Positions 35,981 through 48,080 of a DNA stretch of 64,000 nt are shown in pieces. A program made the position numbers and the translations under genes. Under the pieces are notes generated by a model that saw nothing but the letters and a program-made list of their open reading frames with translations, made no database searches and was not told where the DNA came from. Location of the stretch: positions 15,772,769 to 15,836,768 of the forward strand of contig CM059624.1 of assembly GCA_030435675.1 (NCBI GenBank), in the 5' to 3' direction. Source of the DNA: Steinernema hermaphroditum. Taxonomy: Eukaryota > Nematoda > Chromadorea > Rhabditida > Steinernematidae. Numbering within the stretch: position 1 is the stretch's first letter; each line of letters opens with the position of its first letter.

Positions 35981-37788
35981 ATGTCGATCCCTACCGTAAC
36001 CTTCAAGGCCACTGACCTGCCTATCCAATCGGTCACCGTCTTCAACGACCGTGCCCAAATCAAGCGCGAGTTGAAGACCAACCTTCCCGTCGGAACTCAT
36101 GAGATCGTCATCGAGAATCTCGCCAATACCATCGATGGCGACTCGATCCGAGTGGACGGCACTGGAGCTGCGCAGATCCACGAGGTCAAGTTCAAGAACG
36201 AGCACGTTGTTCGTGAGGACATCGACTCTCCCGATGTGCAGAAGCTGGTCAATGAGAAGAAGGATCTTGAAAAGGAGATGGCTCATGTGCAGGACAAGAA
36301 AGATCTCTTGAAGCGTCAGCTGGACACTCTTAACTCCATGGCGGGAAAGATCGGCTCCTCTGATAAAACGTTCGTTTTTGACGAGAGTACTGAGGAAAAC
36401 ATGAACAAGTTCTTCTCCTTCTACGATAAGCGAGCTGTTGACCTGAAGCAGGAGATGCGCGAAGCTGACGAACCGATCGACAAGCTGAAGAAGCAGATTG
36501 AAAAGCTTAACAACCAGATTGACCAACTCCGCAACGGTGCCAACTTCAGCCGTAATATTCTGGTCACAGTCAATGTCGCCGAGGAAGGAGATCTGACGTT
36601 TGTGATTACCTATCAGGTCTACTCAGCCCGCTGGAGTCCCTCTTATGACATTCGCGTTGTCACCGCTGAAAGCGCCAAGGATAAGACCGTTCTTAAGGTG
36701 ACCGCTTTCTACATGTTTTAAAAAGGGTATAACGCCGAATATTTAGATGGACTACTTTGCCTTGATTGAACAAACCACTGGTGAAGAGTGGACCGACACG
36801 AAGATCCTTCTTAGCACCGCTCAGCCCTGTCTTGGCGGAAATGTTCCTGAACTGGGCACTTTGAATGCCTCGTTTTACAAGGCTCCTGTTCCCGAACCAG
36901 AGACTTACATGAGGAAAGCTCGACCAATGATGATGTGCGCTGAGTAGGCCACTGAACAGGAAAACTAACTGGTGTGTATTTAGGAGCGCCCGCATGTATT
37001 CTGCCGACATACAGGCAGCACCTGTGATGGGACGAGTAGGAATGACCGCTAGCCAGCAGGTCCTTTCCACGGAGTTCGAACTGTCGGAGAAGAAGACGAT
37101 CCCCAGCGACAGCAGCGAGCACAAAATGCTCATCACGAATGTCGCCTTCGAGCCGTCCCTGCTGCACGAGTGCGTGCCGAAGAAGTCGACGAACGTCTTC
37201 CTCACCGCCTCGGTCGTCAACAACTCCGAGTTCCCGCTGATCGAGGGCGACGCCGCCGTCTATCTCAATCACAGCTTCGTCGCCAAGACGCATCTGAAGG
37301 CCGTCGCCCCTGGAGAGAAGTTCACCTGCTCCCTGGGCGTCGACAACGCCGTCAAGGTCACCTACAAGGCGCCGCAGAAGTTCAACACCGAGTCCGGAAT
37401 GTTCAGCAAGCAGGCTACCGTAGCCAACACTCAGACGATCACCGTCCAGAACAACAAGACCGCCGAGCCTATCACCATTATCATTCGCGAACACATTCCC
37501 AAGGCTACTGACGAGAAGATTAAGGCATGTTCCCTATCCTAATACCCTCAATAGCCTCTTCTTCAGGTCCGTCTCATCCAGCCCATTATCGAGGCTCCCA
37601 AAAACGAGGAGGCCGGACGTAAGCTGTCCATCTCGAAGGCTTCTCCTACCAACGGATGCATCCTCAACGCCGAGCATAACCTCGAGTGGACCATGGAGAT
37701 CAAAGAGGGCGAGAAGAAAGAGTTGGTCATCAAGTGGCAGATCGACTATCCCAGCACCGAGACCATCGAATACAAGGAGGAGTTTTAA
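35981..37788 (+). CDS. DUF4140/DUF4139 array, copy A
   Basis: Exons 35981-36697, 36747-36943, 36984-37524 and 37567-37788 (558 aa). Exon 1 (717 nt) encodes DUF4140 (FKATDLPIQSVTVFNDRAQ) and a charged coiled-coil segment about residues 80-190. Exon 2 carries GEEWTDTKILLSTAQPCLGG. Exon 3 carries the conserved DUF4139 block with HECVPKKSTNVFLTAS and FNTESGMF. Exon 4 ends WQIDYPSTETIEYKEEF. It has no signal peptide or membrane segment, so it is probably cytosolic. The third intron has a GC donor (AAG|GCATGT). The start lies three bases behind an acceptor (TTTGCAG|AAAATG). As first gene of the array it would carry the promoter. Its 5' exon is nearly identical to copy E and its 3' end nearly identical to copy D. 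The family's function is unknown. Confidence 0.93.
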
Positions 37789-37930
37789 GTCGCAACTATT
37801 GTATAATATTATTTTGTGGTTCGCATGGTTAAAGTACTGCTTTTTTAGTGTTTTGTTCCAGTCTCGCTCGTCTATACGAGGCTTATGTTACATTCTTTCT
37901 TGCACGATATCCTAACCATCACTTTAGAGC

Positions 37931-39721
37931 ATGTCTCCATCTACCGTAATATTCAAAGCAAGCAACTTACCGTTCCAGTCGGTCACCGTCTTCAACGACC
38001 GGGCTCAGATCAAGCGTGAACTAAGGACTCATCTAGAGGCCGGCATGTATGACCTTGTAATCGAGAACCTGGCCAACACCATCGATGGCGACTCCATCCG
38101 GATCGATGGGACTGGAGCTGCCCTGATCCATGAGGTCAAATACAAGGAGGAGCACGCCGTGGACGAGGACATCGATTCAGCGGAGATCAAGAACCTCGTT
38201 GAGGAAAGGAAAGCTCTGGAAAAGCAAAGGGACGAGCTCGATGATCAGAAGCTCATTTTTCAAAAACAACTGGAGTCGCTCAATGTTATGTCCACAAAGC
38301 TTGGATCTTCAGACAAAAACTTCGTTTTTGACGAAGCTACAGAAGAGAGCATTTCGAAGTTCTTAGCTTTCTACGACAAGACGGTTCGCCATATTCAACA
38401 AAATCTTCGTCAAGTTTCTGAACCCATCGAAGGGCTGAACCAGAAGACTGTTAAGCTAACAAGTCAGATTGAGGACCTTCGAAAAGGAGCGAAGTTGTCT
38501 CGGAATGTCGTCGTGTCAGTGGAAGTGGCCAAAGATGGTGAAATCGGACTTGTGCTAAACTACCAGGTCCGCCATACACGGTGGTATCCTCTGTATGACA
38601 TTCGAGTGACGACTGCTGAAAATATCAAGGACAAAACGCTTATGAAGGTACTGTACCTCTTGCTATGAGTGCGACGCATCATGTCCATCTTCAGCTGGAC
38701 TACTTTGCTGGAATTACCCAGAAAACTGGTGAGGAGTGGACTGACGCAAAGATATATCTTAGCACCGCTCAGCCCTGTCTTGGAGGGAATCTTCCCGAAC
38801 TGGGCACTTTGAACGCCACCATTCCTTCGAGAGAAGCTTTCAAGAGAGTGTAAGGATGCGCCATAGAGAACTTATATAGCGATATATGTTTTTTTCAGGA
38901 CCAAGAGCCTTATGAGCCTAAGATCTGGTGGGAGATCGGTAAACAATCGCACGTCGAGTGGCTTCTCCCCTATGCTTGAAAATTTCGATGCGGAACAGCA
39001 AAGTCCCATCGAGCACATCCTGATGACCGCCAGCAAGCAGATCCTTTCCACGGAGTTCGAACTGCCGGAGAAGACGACGATCCCCAGCGACAGCAGCGAG
39101 CACAAGATGCTCATCACGAGCGTCGTCTTCGAGCCGTCCCTCCTGCACGAGTGCGTGCCGAAGAAGTCGACGAACGTCTTCCTCACCGCTTCAGTCGTCA
39201 ACAACTCCGAGTTCCCGCTGATCGAGGGCGATGCCGCCGTCTACCTCAATCACAGCTTCGTCGCCAAGACACACCTGAAGGCCGTCGCCCCTGGAGAGAA
39301 GTTCACCTGCTCCCTGAGCGTCGACAACGCCGTCAAAGTCACCTACAAGGCGCCGCAGAAGTTCAACACCGAGTCCGGAATGTTCAACAAGCAAGCTACC
39401 GTAGCCAACACTCAAACAATCACCGTCCAGAACAACAAGACCGCTGAGCCTATCACCATTATCATTCGCGAACACATTCCCAAAGCCACCGATGAGAAGA
39501 TTAAGATCAAGTTGCTTCAGCCATATATTGAAATGCCTAATTCTGGCGAAACTCCTGCAAAGATCTCGTCAAAGGTGCCTATTCCTGGAGTCATTATGAA
39601 CTCCGATCACAACCTGGAGTGGACCGAAAAGATAAGCCAGGGAGAGAAGAAGGAGCTTGTAGTGAAGTGGCAGATAGAATACCCCAGCCACGATCATGTC
39701 GAATACCACGAGACATATTAA
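37931..39721 (+). CDS. DUF4140/DUF4139 array, copy B
   Basis: Exons 37931-38647, 38695-38849 and 38899-39721 (564 aa). Exon 1 is again exactly 717 nt (FKASNLPFQSVTVFNDRAQ). Copy B has lost the third intron present in A, C, D and E: coding sequence runs directly through EKIKIKLLQPYIEMP. The variable linker before the DUF4139 block is its own (SLRSGGRSVNNRTSSG). Within the block it shares silent variants with the inverted gene at 27 kb (ACACACCTGAAG, GTCAAAGTCACC). The start is 143 bp after the stop of A and follows CTTTAG|AGC. All frames are intact. Confidence 0.92.
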
Positions 39722-39898
39722 TTCCGGTGATATCCAATATCCTGCGATATGTGCAATATTTCACTTTACCATATCTACTAACTTATATCCTGTACATAAA
39801 TGCACATATAAACTAACCTGTCGTCCACTGGTTCAGGTCACAACCGCCAAAACTACTTCTCCATTTCGTCCTTACCAACACTAATCATCAATTTCAGT

Positions 39899-42637
39899 AT
39901 GTCAATTTCTACAGTAGTCTTTGAAGTCACAAAACTGCCCATCCACACCGTCACTCTTTACAATGCCTGTGCTGAACTGAAGCGTGAGGTGAAGACCCAC
40001 CTAGTGGCCGGAATCCATGAACTTCTTCTGGACAACGTCTGCAGTCACTTTGACGAACGCTTTCTCACATTTGAAGGCACTGAAGCTACAAAGATTCTCG
40101 AAGTGAAGTTCGAAGAGGTGCCTCGGCTTCAAGAGGATATAGACAGCCCTAAGGTGAAGGAGCTCGTTGCCGAACTGGATAAGTTGGAGCATGAATATGC
40201 TGAACTGGATATTCAGAAGGGTCTTCTCCAGCGTCAGATAGATACCCTGGACATCTTATCCACAAAATTGATCGTTTCCTCTCAGGAAGGAGTGGAGGAG
40301 AACATTTCAAAATTCTTCCATATGTACAATAATCGAGTTCCCCAGCTACAGGAGAAGATGTGGGAAGCAGATCAACAAATCGAACCTCTGAAAAACAAGA
40401 TCGACAAACTAAAGGATCAAATTGATGATGAACGTCAACATTTTGGGCACGTACGAAGCGTCAGGGTCAGAGTGGAGGTTATGGAAGAGGGGGACGTATC
40501 GTTCATGCTGACCTATCAAGTACAGCATGCTGGGTGGTATCCAGTCTATGACGTTCGAATGGTAACTGGAGCAACACCCGAGGAGAAGACCGTTCTTAAA
40601 GTAAGTTGATTTTAAGGTGATTACGGATGAGTTTCTGAGCCCTATTTCCCTAGAGGACTGACTAGATGAATTGTGCAGAAGTGACTATGCTGGCTTCGCA
40701 AGAGTTACCATTTTATACCACAATATGCATCTAAAATTCCGAAAGCTATAGTGCCGGTATTGCCCGAATCTGACCGATGTTCTAATCATAGTCACATATT
40801 GAAAATGGGCAATGTTATGAACCTTACTAAGAACGTTTTTGTGCCGGAAGTGGTTAATTTTTGTTATATTCTTTCGGCCATCATCTTAGGATACGGAACA
40901 GAGAAAATTAAAGAGGAATGGATGAAATGGCAGTTGAACCCGGCCCTGAAAAACGGGAACCAAGACACTACCCAGTTCGACCACAAAGACATTTCGGGCT
41001 GCGCTGCCAAAGTTGACTATAGACAGTTGAACGTAAATTAACGTAAAATCGAATGGAGTTTACGTGGATTTTTGGGGTGAGAGCTCAATAGTAGATGTCT
41101 ACCTGCAAGCCAATTTTCAGCTCGAGCTGAGGTGAACACCGTTCCCTTATCAGACGGGTTGGGTCCAACTATAGCAAACTATGGGGCATTATGGGGTTGG
41201 GGTTGGCGTTCAATAATACAGGTCTACTTTTATGACGTGAGACTCCGATAGAGGGAGGAAGACAGACCGTTTACTAGGCCACTCGGGTCAGAATAGGAAT
41301 ACACACACGCACATCAGGGTATTTATACACAGGGGTAGACAGTAGACTTGGGAGCGGACGCTGGACGGCTGGCTTCTGGTCTCTCCTCGACATCTAATTG
41401 CTTATAAAGTTTCAGCTCAAGGGGAACGAGGATACTTCCGACGGTCCCCATATCAGACGGGTCGGGTTTGAGTTTTTGATGCCACATAACAAAACTAGCC
41501 TTCCTTGCACATGTGGAACAGGTCCAGCCATAGCCATATCAACCCTTTCTTTATAACAACTCCCGTTCTTCTTTAGCACCCTTTTAATACGAGATCTTAT
41601 AGCTGGACTTCTTCGCTCGTATCCGCCGATCATGTGGCGATGATTGGAAAGACGCGAAGATATTGCTTAGCACAGCACGCCCTGACGAGGCTCGCAGTAT
41701 TCCTGAACTGGGAACTTTAAACGTCGAAGTACACAATTCCGAGTAAGTGCAGACTTGCATAAAATGAGTTATAAAAGCCGCTTTCAGGCTTGGACACTAT
41801 CGTCGGGTTCCATCGGAGAACGCCATTTGCTACACAGCCGTGCAATTTTCACCTGATGACTGTGGCGAACGAGGCAGTAAAACGGTGGACGACAAGCTGT
41901 GTACGGTGTTCGAGCTTCCCAAGAGGAAAACACTTCAAAGCTACGGCGACGACCAGAAACTGTTGATCAAAAGCCTACTCTTTGAATGCTCGCTGTTCCA
42001 CGAGTGCGTGCCTAAGATGTCGACGTGCGCCTTCCTCGTCGCTTCGGCGATCAACAACACCGATGTTCCTATAAAAGGAGGCTCCTCGTCGGTGTATCTG
42101 AATGGCAGCTTCGTTGCCTCAAGTGATCTAAAGGATACAGCCCCTGGAGAGAACTTCAAGTGCTGTCTTGGAGTGGACAACGCCATTAAAGTCACCTACA
42201 AGTCGCCGCACAAGTTCAACACCGAAGCTGGAATTATTTGGAAACAAGGTTCCGTGTCGAATACTCAAATCGTCACGATCCAGAATAACAAAAGTGAAGA
42301 TATTATGATCACTGTCAGAGAGAATATTCCAAAGTCTAAAGATGAAAAGATTAAGGTAAGTTCCACCTTCTTCCTGGTGGACTCCCAAATCGTTGCCATT
42401 AAGGTCAAGGTCCTCCAACCATCCATTGAACTCCCCAAAAACGGAGATGTACCAAAAGAGAACCAAAGTGGCATTCCCGTTCCTGGGATCATCCTTAACT
42501 CGGACCATAACCTTGAGTGGACGGAGAAGATCGAACAGGGCGAGAAAAAGGAGCTGACAATCATCTGGCAGATTGACTATCCTAGTAATGAGACTATTGA
42601 GTACAAGGAGAAAGGCTTCTTCGACAATGATGACTAA
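39899..42637 (+). CDS. DUF4140/DUF4139 array, copy C (most diverged)
   Basis: Exons 39899-40600, 41603-41742, 41788-42355 and 42404-42637 (547 aa). Exon 1 is 702 nt, 15 shorter than in the other copies. The STAQPCLGG motif of exon 2 is altered to STARPDEARS, and the usually invariant third-exon block is diverged throughout (HECVPKMSTCAFLVAS, FNTEAGII). Intron 1 has grown to about 1 kb. It holds a 96-codon unrecognised frame (40751-41041) and two related segments (ATCAGACGGGTTGGGT near 41150, ATCAGACGGGTCGGGT near 41453), so something inserted there. The third intron (42356-42403) ends in AAG and is open in frame, so its retention would add 16 residues. It is intact, so probably a functional, specialised paralogue. 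Confidence 0.86.
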
Positions 42638-42767
42638 GCATACCCCTGCCTGTAGTATAAACAGCTACAGTGACTGTGTCATCCTATTTTCTAATTCGTC
42701 TGAGACAAGTTCGAACTTATCTATGCTCTATTTGACTATATAATTTACTCATCCATAATTTCAGGAT

Positions 42768-44592
42768 ATGACCACTCCTAGTGTAACCTTTAAGGCCGGT
42801 GATTTACCTATCCAGTCGGTTACCGTTTACAGTGATCGAGCTCAAATCAAGCGAGAACTGAAGACGAATCTCGAGGCTGGGAAGCACGAAATCGTTATCG
42901 AGAATGCGACCAGAACCATCGACCAACAGTCGATCCGTGTGGATGGCTCCGGAACTGCCGAGATTCGTGAAGTGGTCTTGAAAAGAGGTCACCATTGGGT
43001 TGACGACGTGGATTCGCCGGAAATCGTCAAGCTGCTCGGTGAAAAGAAAGATCTCGAGAAAAAGAAATGGACATTGAACAACAAGAAGGGTCTTCATCAA
43101 CGTCAGCTGGACACTCTTAACTGCATGGCTGGGAAGATCGGATCCTCTGATAAGACCTTTGCTTTCGATGAAGACACTGACAAGAACATGACCACATTCT
43201 TCGCTTTCTACAGTAGAAGAGCCCTAGAATTGAAGCAGGAGATGTTTCACCTCGAAGAATCCGTTGAAGTCCTAAACACACAGATACAGAAGTTCCAGCA
43301 AAACATCGACGATCTCCGAAGAAACAGACAAAAGCCGGGAAAGATTGTGATCTTAGTAGATATAGCCGAGGGAGGCGAACAAAACTTTGTACTCAGTTAC
43401 CAGGTCCACGATGCGAAATGGTCACCACTCTATGATATCCGTGTTGTGTCGGCAGAAAATCCCGAAGATAAGACCAGCCTTAAGGTACGGTCACGTTTCT
43501 GTGAAAACATATGAATAATTTAGATTGACTACTTCGCACAAATCGTTCAAGATTCTGGCGAAGAATGGACCAATGCAAAGATTTTCCTCAGCACTGCTCA
43601 GCCTTGCCTCGGCGGAAATGTTCCTGAACTATCAACTTTAACCGTTTCCTTCTTTCGACCACCGCCTCCTCCGAAACCACATGAGTGCGACTCTTAGCTA
43701 AGCGACTGACTTTCTATTCATTGATTTTCTTAGGCGAAGGGAATTAGAATGTTCACTCGGCTCCGCTGAGCTCGATCTTTACCAGTATGAGCAAGAGGCA
43801 TTCCCTAGGGGTTGTGCTATGGGGATTAAGCATACTGAAATGACCTCCAGCAAACAGGTTATTTCCACGGAGTTCGAACTGCAAGAGAAGAAAACGATCC
43901 CCAGTGATAGCAGTGAGCACAAGATGCTCATCACGAACATCGCCTTCGAGCCATCCCTGCTGCACGAGTGCGTGCCGAAGAAGTCGACGAACGTCTTCCT
44001 CACCGCCTCGGTCGTCAACAACTCCGAGTTCCCGCTGATCGAGGGCGACGCGGCAGTCTATCTCAACCACAACTTCGTTGCCAAGACGCATCTGAAGGCC
44101 GTCGCCCCTGGAGAGAAGTTCACCTGCTCCCTGGGCGTCGACAACGCCGTCAAGGTCGCCTACAAGGCGCCGCAGAAGTTCAACACCGAGTCCGGAATGT
44201 TCAGCAAGCAGGCTACCGTAGCCAACACTCAGACGATCACCGTCCAGAACAACAAGACCGCTGAGCCTATTATCATTATCATTCGCGAACACATTCCCAA
44301 AGCCACCGATGAGAAGATTAAGGCATGTTCCTTATCCTAACGCCCTCAATAGCCTCTTCTTCAGGTCCGTCTCATTCAGCCCATTATCGAGGCTCCCAAA
44401 AACGAGGAGGCCGGACGTAAGCTGTCCATCTCGAAGGCTTCTCCTACCAACGGATGCATCCTCAACGCCGAGCATAACCTCGAGTGGAGCATGGAGATCA
44501 AAGAGGGCGAGAAGAAAGAGTTGGTCATCAAGTGGCAGATCGACTATCCCAGTACCGAGACCATCGAATACAAAGAAGCAGATGGGGAATGA
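42768..44592 (+). CDS. DUF4140/DUF4139 array, copy D
   Basis: Exons 42768-43484, 43524-43684, 43734-44322 and 44365-44592 (564 aa). Exon 1 is 717 nt (FKAGDLPIQSVTVYSDRAQ) and well diverged from A and E in its middle. From exon 3 onward it converges on A: the conserved block, the GC-donor third intron (AAG|GCATGT) and the last exon are almost the same DNA, until the C-terminal codons change (KEADGE instead of KEEF). The linker is unique (ELDLYQYEQEAFPRGC). The start is 131 bp after the stop of C, behind ATTTCAG|GAT. Confidence 0.92.
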
Positions 44593-44753
44593 TCTTTAGT
44601 ACCATTATTGCCTATATATTGCAGTTGTCATAATAGTAACAAAGACTTTATATATGCAGTTTTTGTCAGTTCAACATATCTTCGTTTGTAACGACTTGAA
44701 GATATCTCTTACTATGTTTTCTGATATTCTAACACAGGCACTTCGTTTAGAGC

Positions 44754-46559
44754 ATGACTTCGCCTAGTATTTCCTTCAAGGCCACTGACCTGCCTATCCA
44801 ATCGGTCACCGTCTTCAACGACCGTGCCCAAATCAAGCGCGAGTTAAAGACCAACCTTCCCGCTGGAACCCATGAGATCATCATCGAGAACCTCGCCAAT
44901 ACCATCGATGGCGACTCGATCCGAGTGGACGGCACTGGAGCTGCCCAGATCCACGAGGTCAAGTTCAAGAACGAGCACGTTGTTCGTGAGGACATCAACT
45001 CTCCTGATGTGCAGAAGCTGGTCAATGAGAAGAAGGATCTTGAGACCCGAAAGAAACATCTGGACGACAAAAAATCTCTCTTAAAGAGGCGGATAGATAC
45101 CCTAAACTCCATGACTGGTAAACTAGGATGTTGTGATGGAACATTTGTCTTCGACGAAGGTTTCGAGGATCAAATGGACAAGTTTTTCGGTTTTTATGAT
45201 AACACGGCGGCTGACATCCAACGCAAGACGCGAGAGACTAACAAATCCTTGGAAAACTTGGAGAAGCAGATTATTGTGCTTAACGAAAGGATAGACAACC
45301 TCAGGCACGGAGCGAACGTGTCAAGAAACATTTGCATCGTTCTGGACGTATCTGAAGAGAGCGATCTGACGTTTGTGATCACCTACCAGGTTTATTCAGC
45401 CCGCTGGTCCCCTGTTTACGAGATCCGTGCTCTCACATTTGACGATCCGGACAAGAAAACCGTGCTGCAGGTGTGCCGCTGAAATGCTGGAAAATGGTGA
45501 ACAAGCAAGGCATTTTCAGGTTGATTATTTTGCGATGATCGAACAGACAACCGGAGAAGAATGGACTGATGCGAGAATCCTTCTAAGCACCGCCCAACCT
45601 TACCTTGAGGGAGACCTTCCGGAACTCGGTACTTTGAAAGCTTCATTGCATCGTGTACCTCCTCCCGAGGCTCGCCGCAAAAGGTATATTTCTGTTAATG
45701 ATACAACATAAGATTATCGGTTCACCTAGATGGGAAGCGAAATATGCGCGCTTAGGCAATGATGCGGATTCGGACTCGGATGTCTCTTGTCTTTCTGTCC
45801 CCAAACGAAAGGAGATGACCGCCAGCCAGCAGGTCCTTTCCACGGAGTTCGAACTGCCGGAGAAGAAGACGATCCCCAGCGACAGCAGCGAGCACAAGAT
45901 GCTTATCACGAACGTCGCCTTCGAGCCATCCCTGCTGCACGAGTGCGTGCCGAAGAAGTCGACGAACGTCTTCCTCACCGCCTCGGTCGTCAACAACTCC
46001 GAGTTCCCGCTGATCGAGGGCGACGCGGCAGTCTATCTCAACCACAACTTCGTTGCCAAGACGCATCTGAAGGCTGTCGCCCCCCGAGAGAAATTCACCT
46101 GCTCCTTGGGCGTCGACAACACCGTCAAGGTCGCCTACAAGGCGCCGCAGAAGTTCAACACCGAGTCCGGAATGTTCAGCAAGCAGGCTACCGTAACATA
46201 TACTCAGCATATTACTATCCAAAACAACAAAGCCTCTGAACCTATCACCATTCTCATCAAAGAACACGTTCCTAGGGCAACTGACGACAAGCTGAAAGTG
46301 GGATGACTTCCAAAATTCACTTCTCCTCCATGTCTTTCAGGTCAAACTCCTAGAACCATTTGTTGAACTCCCCAAGGCCGGTCACACTGCTAAGAAGGAA
46401 CCACTAAACACGGTCGGAATCCCTGGAATCATCCTTAACTCGGACCACAACCTCGAGTGGACTGAGAAGATCGAGCAGGGCGGAAAGAAGGAGCTTGTAG
46501 TGAAGTGGCAGATCGACTATCCCACTGGGCAGAAGGTCCAGTATAACGAAGACTTTTAA
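44754..46559 (+). CDS. DUF4140/DUF4139 array, copy E
   Basis: Exons 44754-45470, 45520-45683, 45730-46297 and 46341-46559 (555 aa). The first 290 nt are nearly identical to copy A, then identity falls sharply at about codon 97. The exon-3 block matches D and shares its variants (CTCAACCACAACTTCGTTGC, AAGGTCGCCTACAAG), with private changes (PREKF for PGEKF, DNTVKV for DNAVKV). The third intron has a normal GT donor. The last exon resembles C in its first part and B in its last part (AAGGAGCTTGTAGTGAAGTG). It starts 162 bp after the stop of D, behind GTTTAG|AGC, the same leader triplet as copy B. It is the last gene of the array. Confidence 0.92.
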
Positions 46560-46665
46560 TTCTACTACGTCTATGTCAGTAATTCCTAAGCATAATAATG
46601 TGACGATTTCAATGAATAGTTGCCAAGAAATTTATTTATTTCAACATATAATTCCGAGTCATTTA

Positions 46666-47580
46666 TTGGGTTGATGCATTGAAAATGAGCCCCTTGGTAA
46701 ACATCCTTTATTTTTACAATATTTACTCCTGGGGTATAATTGATTGGTGCGTTGTTGAGTACATTTAGCTCTCACTCTACATCATCATTGGCGGCTTGTC
46801 CGTTACATTCCTCTTGATGTTGGGGGTCTATTTTGTTTTTATGATCATTTTTTGGCACCTCGAGATGGCGAAATACGAAGTGATGTATGGACTTCCTATG
46901 GTAGCATTTGTGTGATGGACGGTGACTGCCTTCTACCACGTACATCCTTGGTTCTTGCCTATTGAATGCACCTACCGCTGCGGTCGTCGTATATCACAGC
47001 ATGGGCTAACTCAAAAAGATGGCCGTTTCGGATCACCATGTTCCATCAACTCCAATGTTTCCAAATGGTTAAGTACTATAACAGGGAACGGGGACATGCA
47101 GCAGATAGCCATCGCTCACAGCTATCATGCCCACATAGTGACTTCACGAGCTCATTTCTACTTTAAGGAAAAAGAGGCCAAATGTAGAAAAAATGGCCCT
47201 TGTATTCCTAAAAAATACGACTCTCCGAGGCCGTGTATTTTCAAGTTGACCCCCACAAAGGCTCTCCACTTTGAGCTGTGAGACTCATGTTCGTTGTTCG
47301 TATAGAGCTCTGTTAGCTCTATCTTACTGTCATCTGTACGCGTCCGTAAATGAAGATATCAGAGAAAGCCACTGAGAATAAGGTGAAGAGGTCGAAAATT
47401 TGACCAAAACCATTTTTCGATTTTAAACCTCGGGTACTCTACGAACGAGGAATCCGAATGCGGGCCATAAAGTGGGCTGAAGTTGCTGATGCTAGCGGCA
47501 AATACCTTGATTAGATTGTGTGCCTTTTTGGTAATAAATATCTACTTTCAAAAAGGCTCATTTATTATGCATCAACCCAA
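46666..47580 (+). mobile_element. dead mariner-family transposon
   Basis: 915 bp with inverted ends (TTGGGTTGATGCATtgaaaa / reverse of ...TTATTATGCATCAACCCAA) flanked by TA on both sides (46664-46665 and 47581-47582). The end sequence resembles mariner ends of the TTAGGTTGGTGCA type. Near the right end a frame at 47431-47514 encodes RVLYERGIRMRAIKWAEVAD and ends GKYLD-stop, matching the usual C-terminus of mariner transposases (RW-x-KC...G-x-YF). Upstream the frame is broken by stops and shifts and no catalytic DD34D residues can be followed, so it is inactive. It sits directly downstream of array copy E. Confidence 0.85.
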
Positions 47581-47683
47581 TATTAAAATCCCTGCGGATG
47601 GCAAGATCAGTTACTATTTATGCTATGCCAACCTCATGACCTAGCGACCATTCGGATGGAGACACCAATCGGTCGGGGAGGTT

Positions 47684-48080
47684 TCAGAGCCAGCTCGGGT
47701 CCCTATTTCGTCTGCTGCTTGAATCCCTATGCATCGAAAAACATACACAATAGCCAAGGGGACCGGTGTCAGTTCTCCGTTTATTTGTAGGGAATATAAA
47801 GCGTACAATTCCGCGAGAGTTGGAATGGATGTTTGTATCGCGCAGTAAATAGTTCCCCACCACGATCGCCAAAATACCAAACATAACTAGATAAGCAGAC
47901 GTTGCACATCGCACTTAAATGTAAAGACATAGGAATCAATAGAATAACAGAAAAGAATGCGAGTTGAGAATAATTGTTCCAGTTCCTTAAGCTAATTTCA
48001 CTATGGAAAGCAGCGCCCATAGGCGACGCACCAGTCAACAAAAAAATCAATAATAAAGAGGTGTGGCCGAAGATAAGCAT
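47684..48080 (-). CDS. possible membrane-protein exons, unrecognised
   Basis: A frame from 48080 starts MLIFGHTSLLLIFLLTGASP, which looks like a signal peptide, and continues to a second hydrophobic stretch (LAFFSVILLIPMSLHL). In the next frame a further hydrophobic segment (SAYLVMFGILAIVVGNYLL, ending near 47835) overlaps. This suggests either a splice or frameshift near 47910 or chance. I could not find a splice pair that joins them cleanly. There are no family marks. Confidence 0.25.

Noticed and set aside
37170..37511. Arg/Gln-rich frame (MRAEEVDERLPHR...) repeated in each array gene
   Set aside because: It is the +1 frame of the conserved DUF4139 exon and has no start context or family of its own.
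46922..47281. 119-codon ORF as a host gene
   Set aside because: It lies wholly inside the mariner element and does not read as a host protein or an intact transposase.
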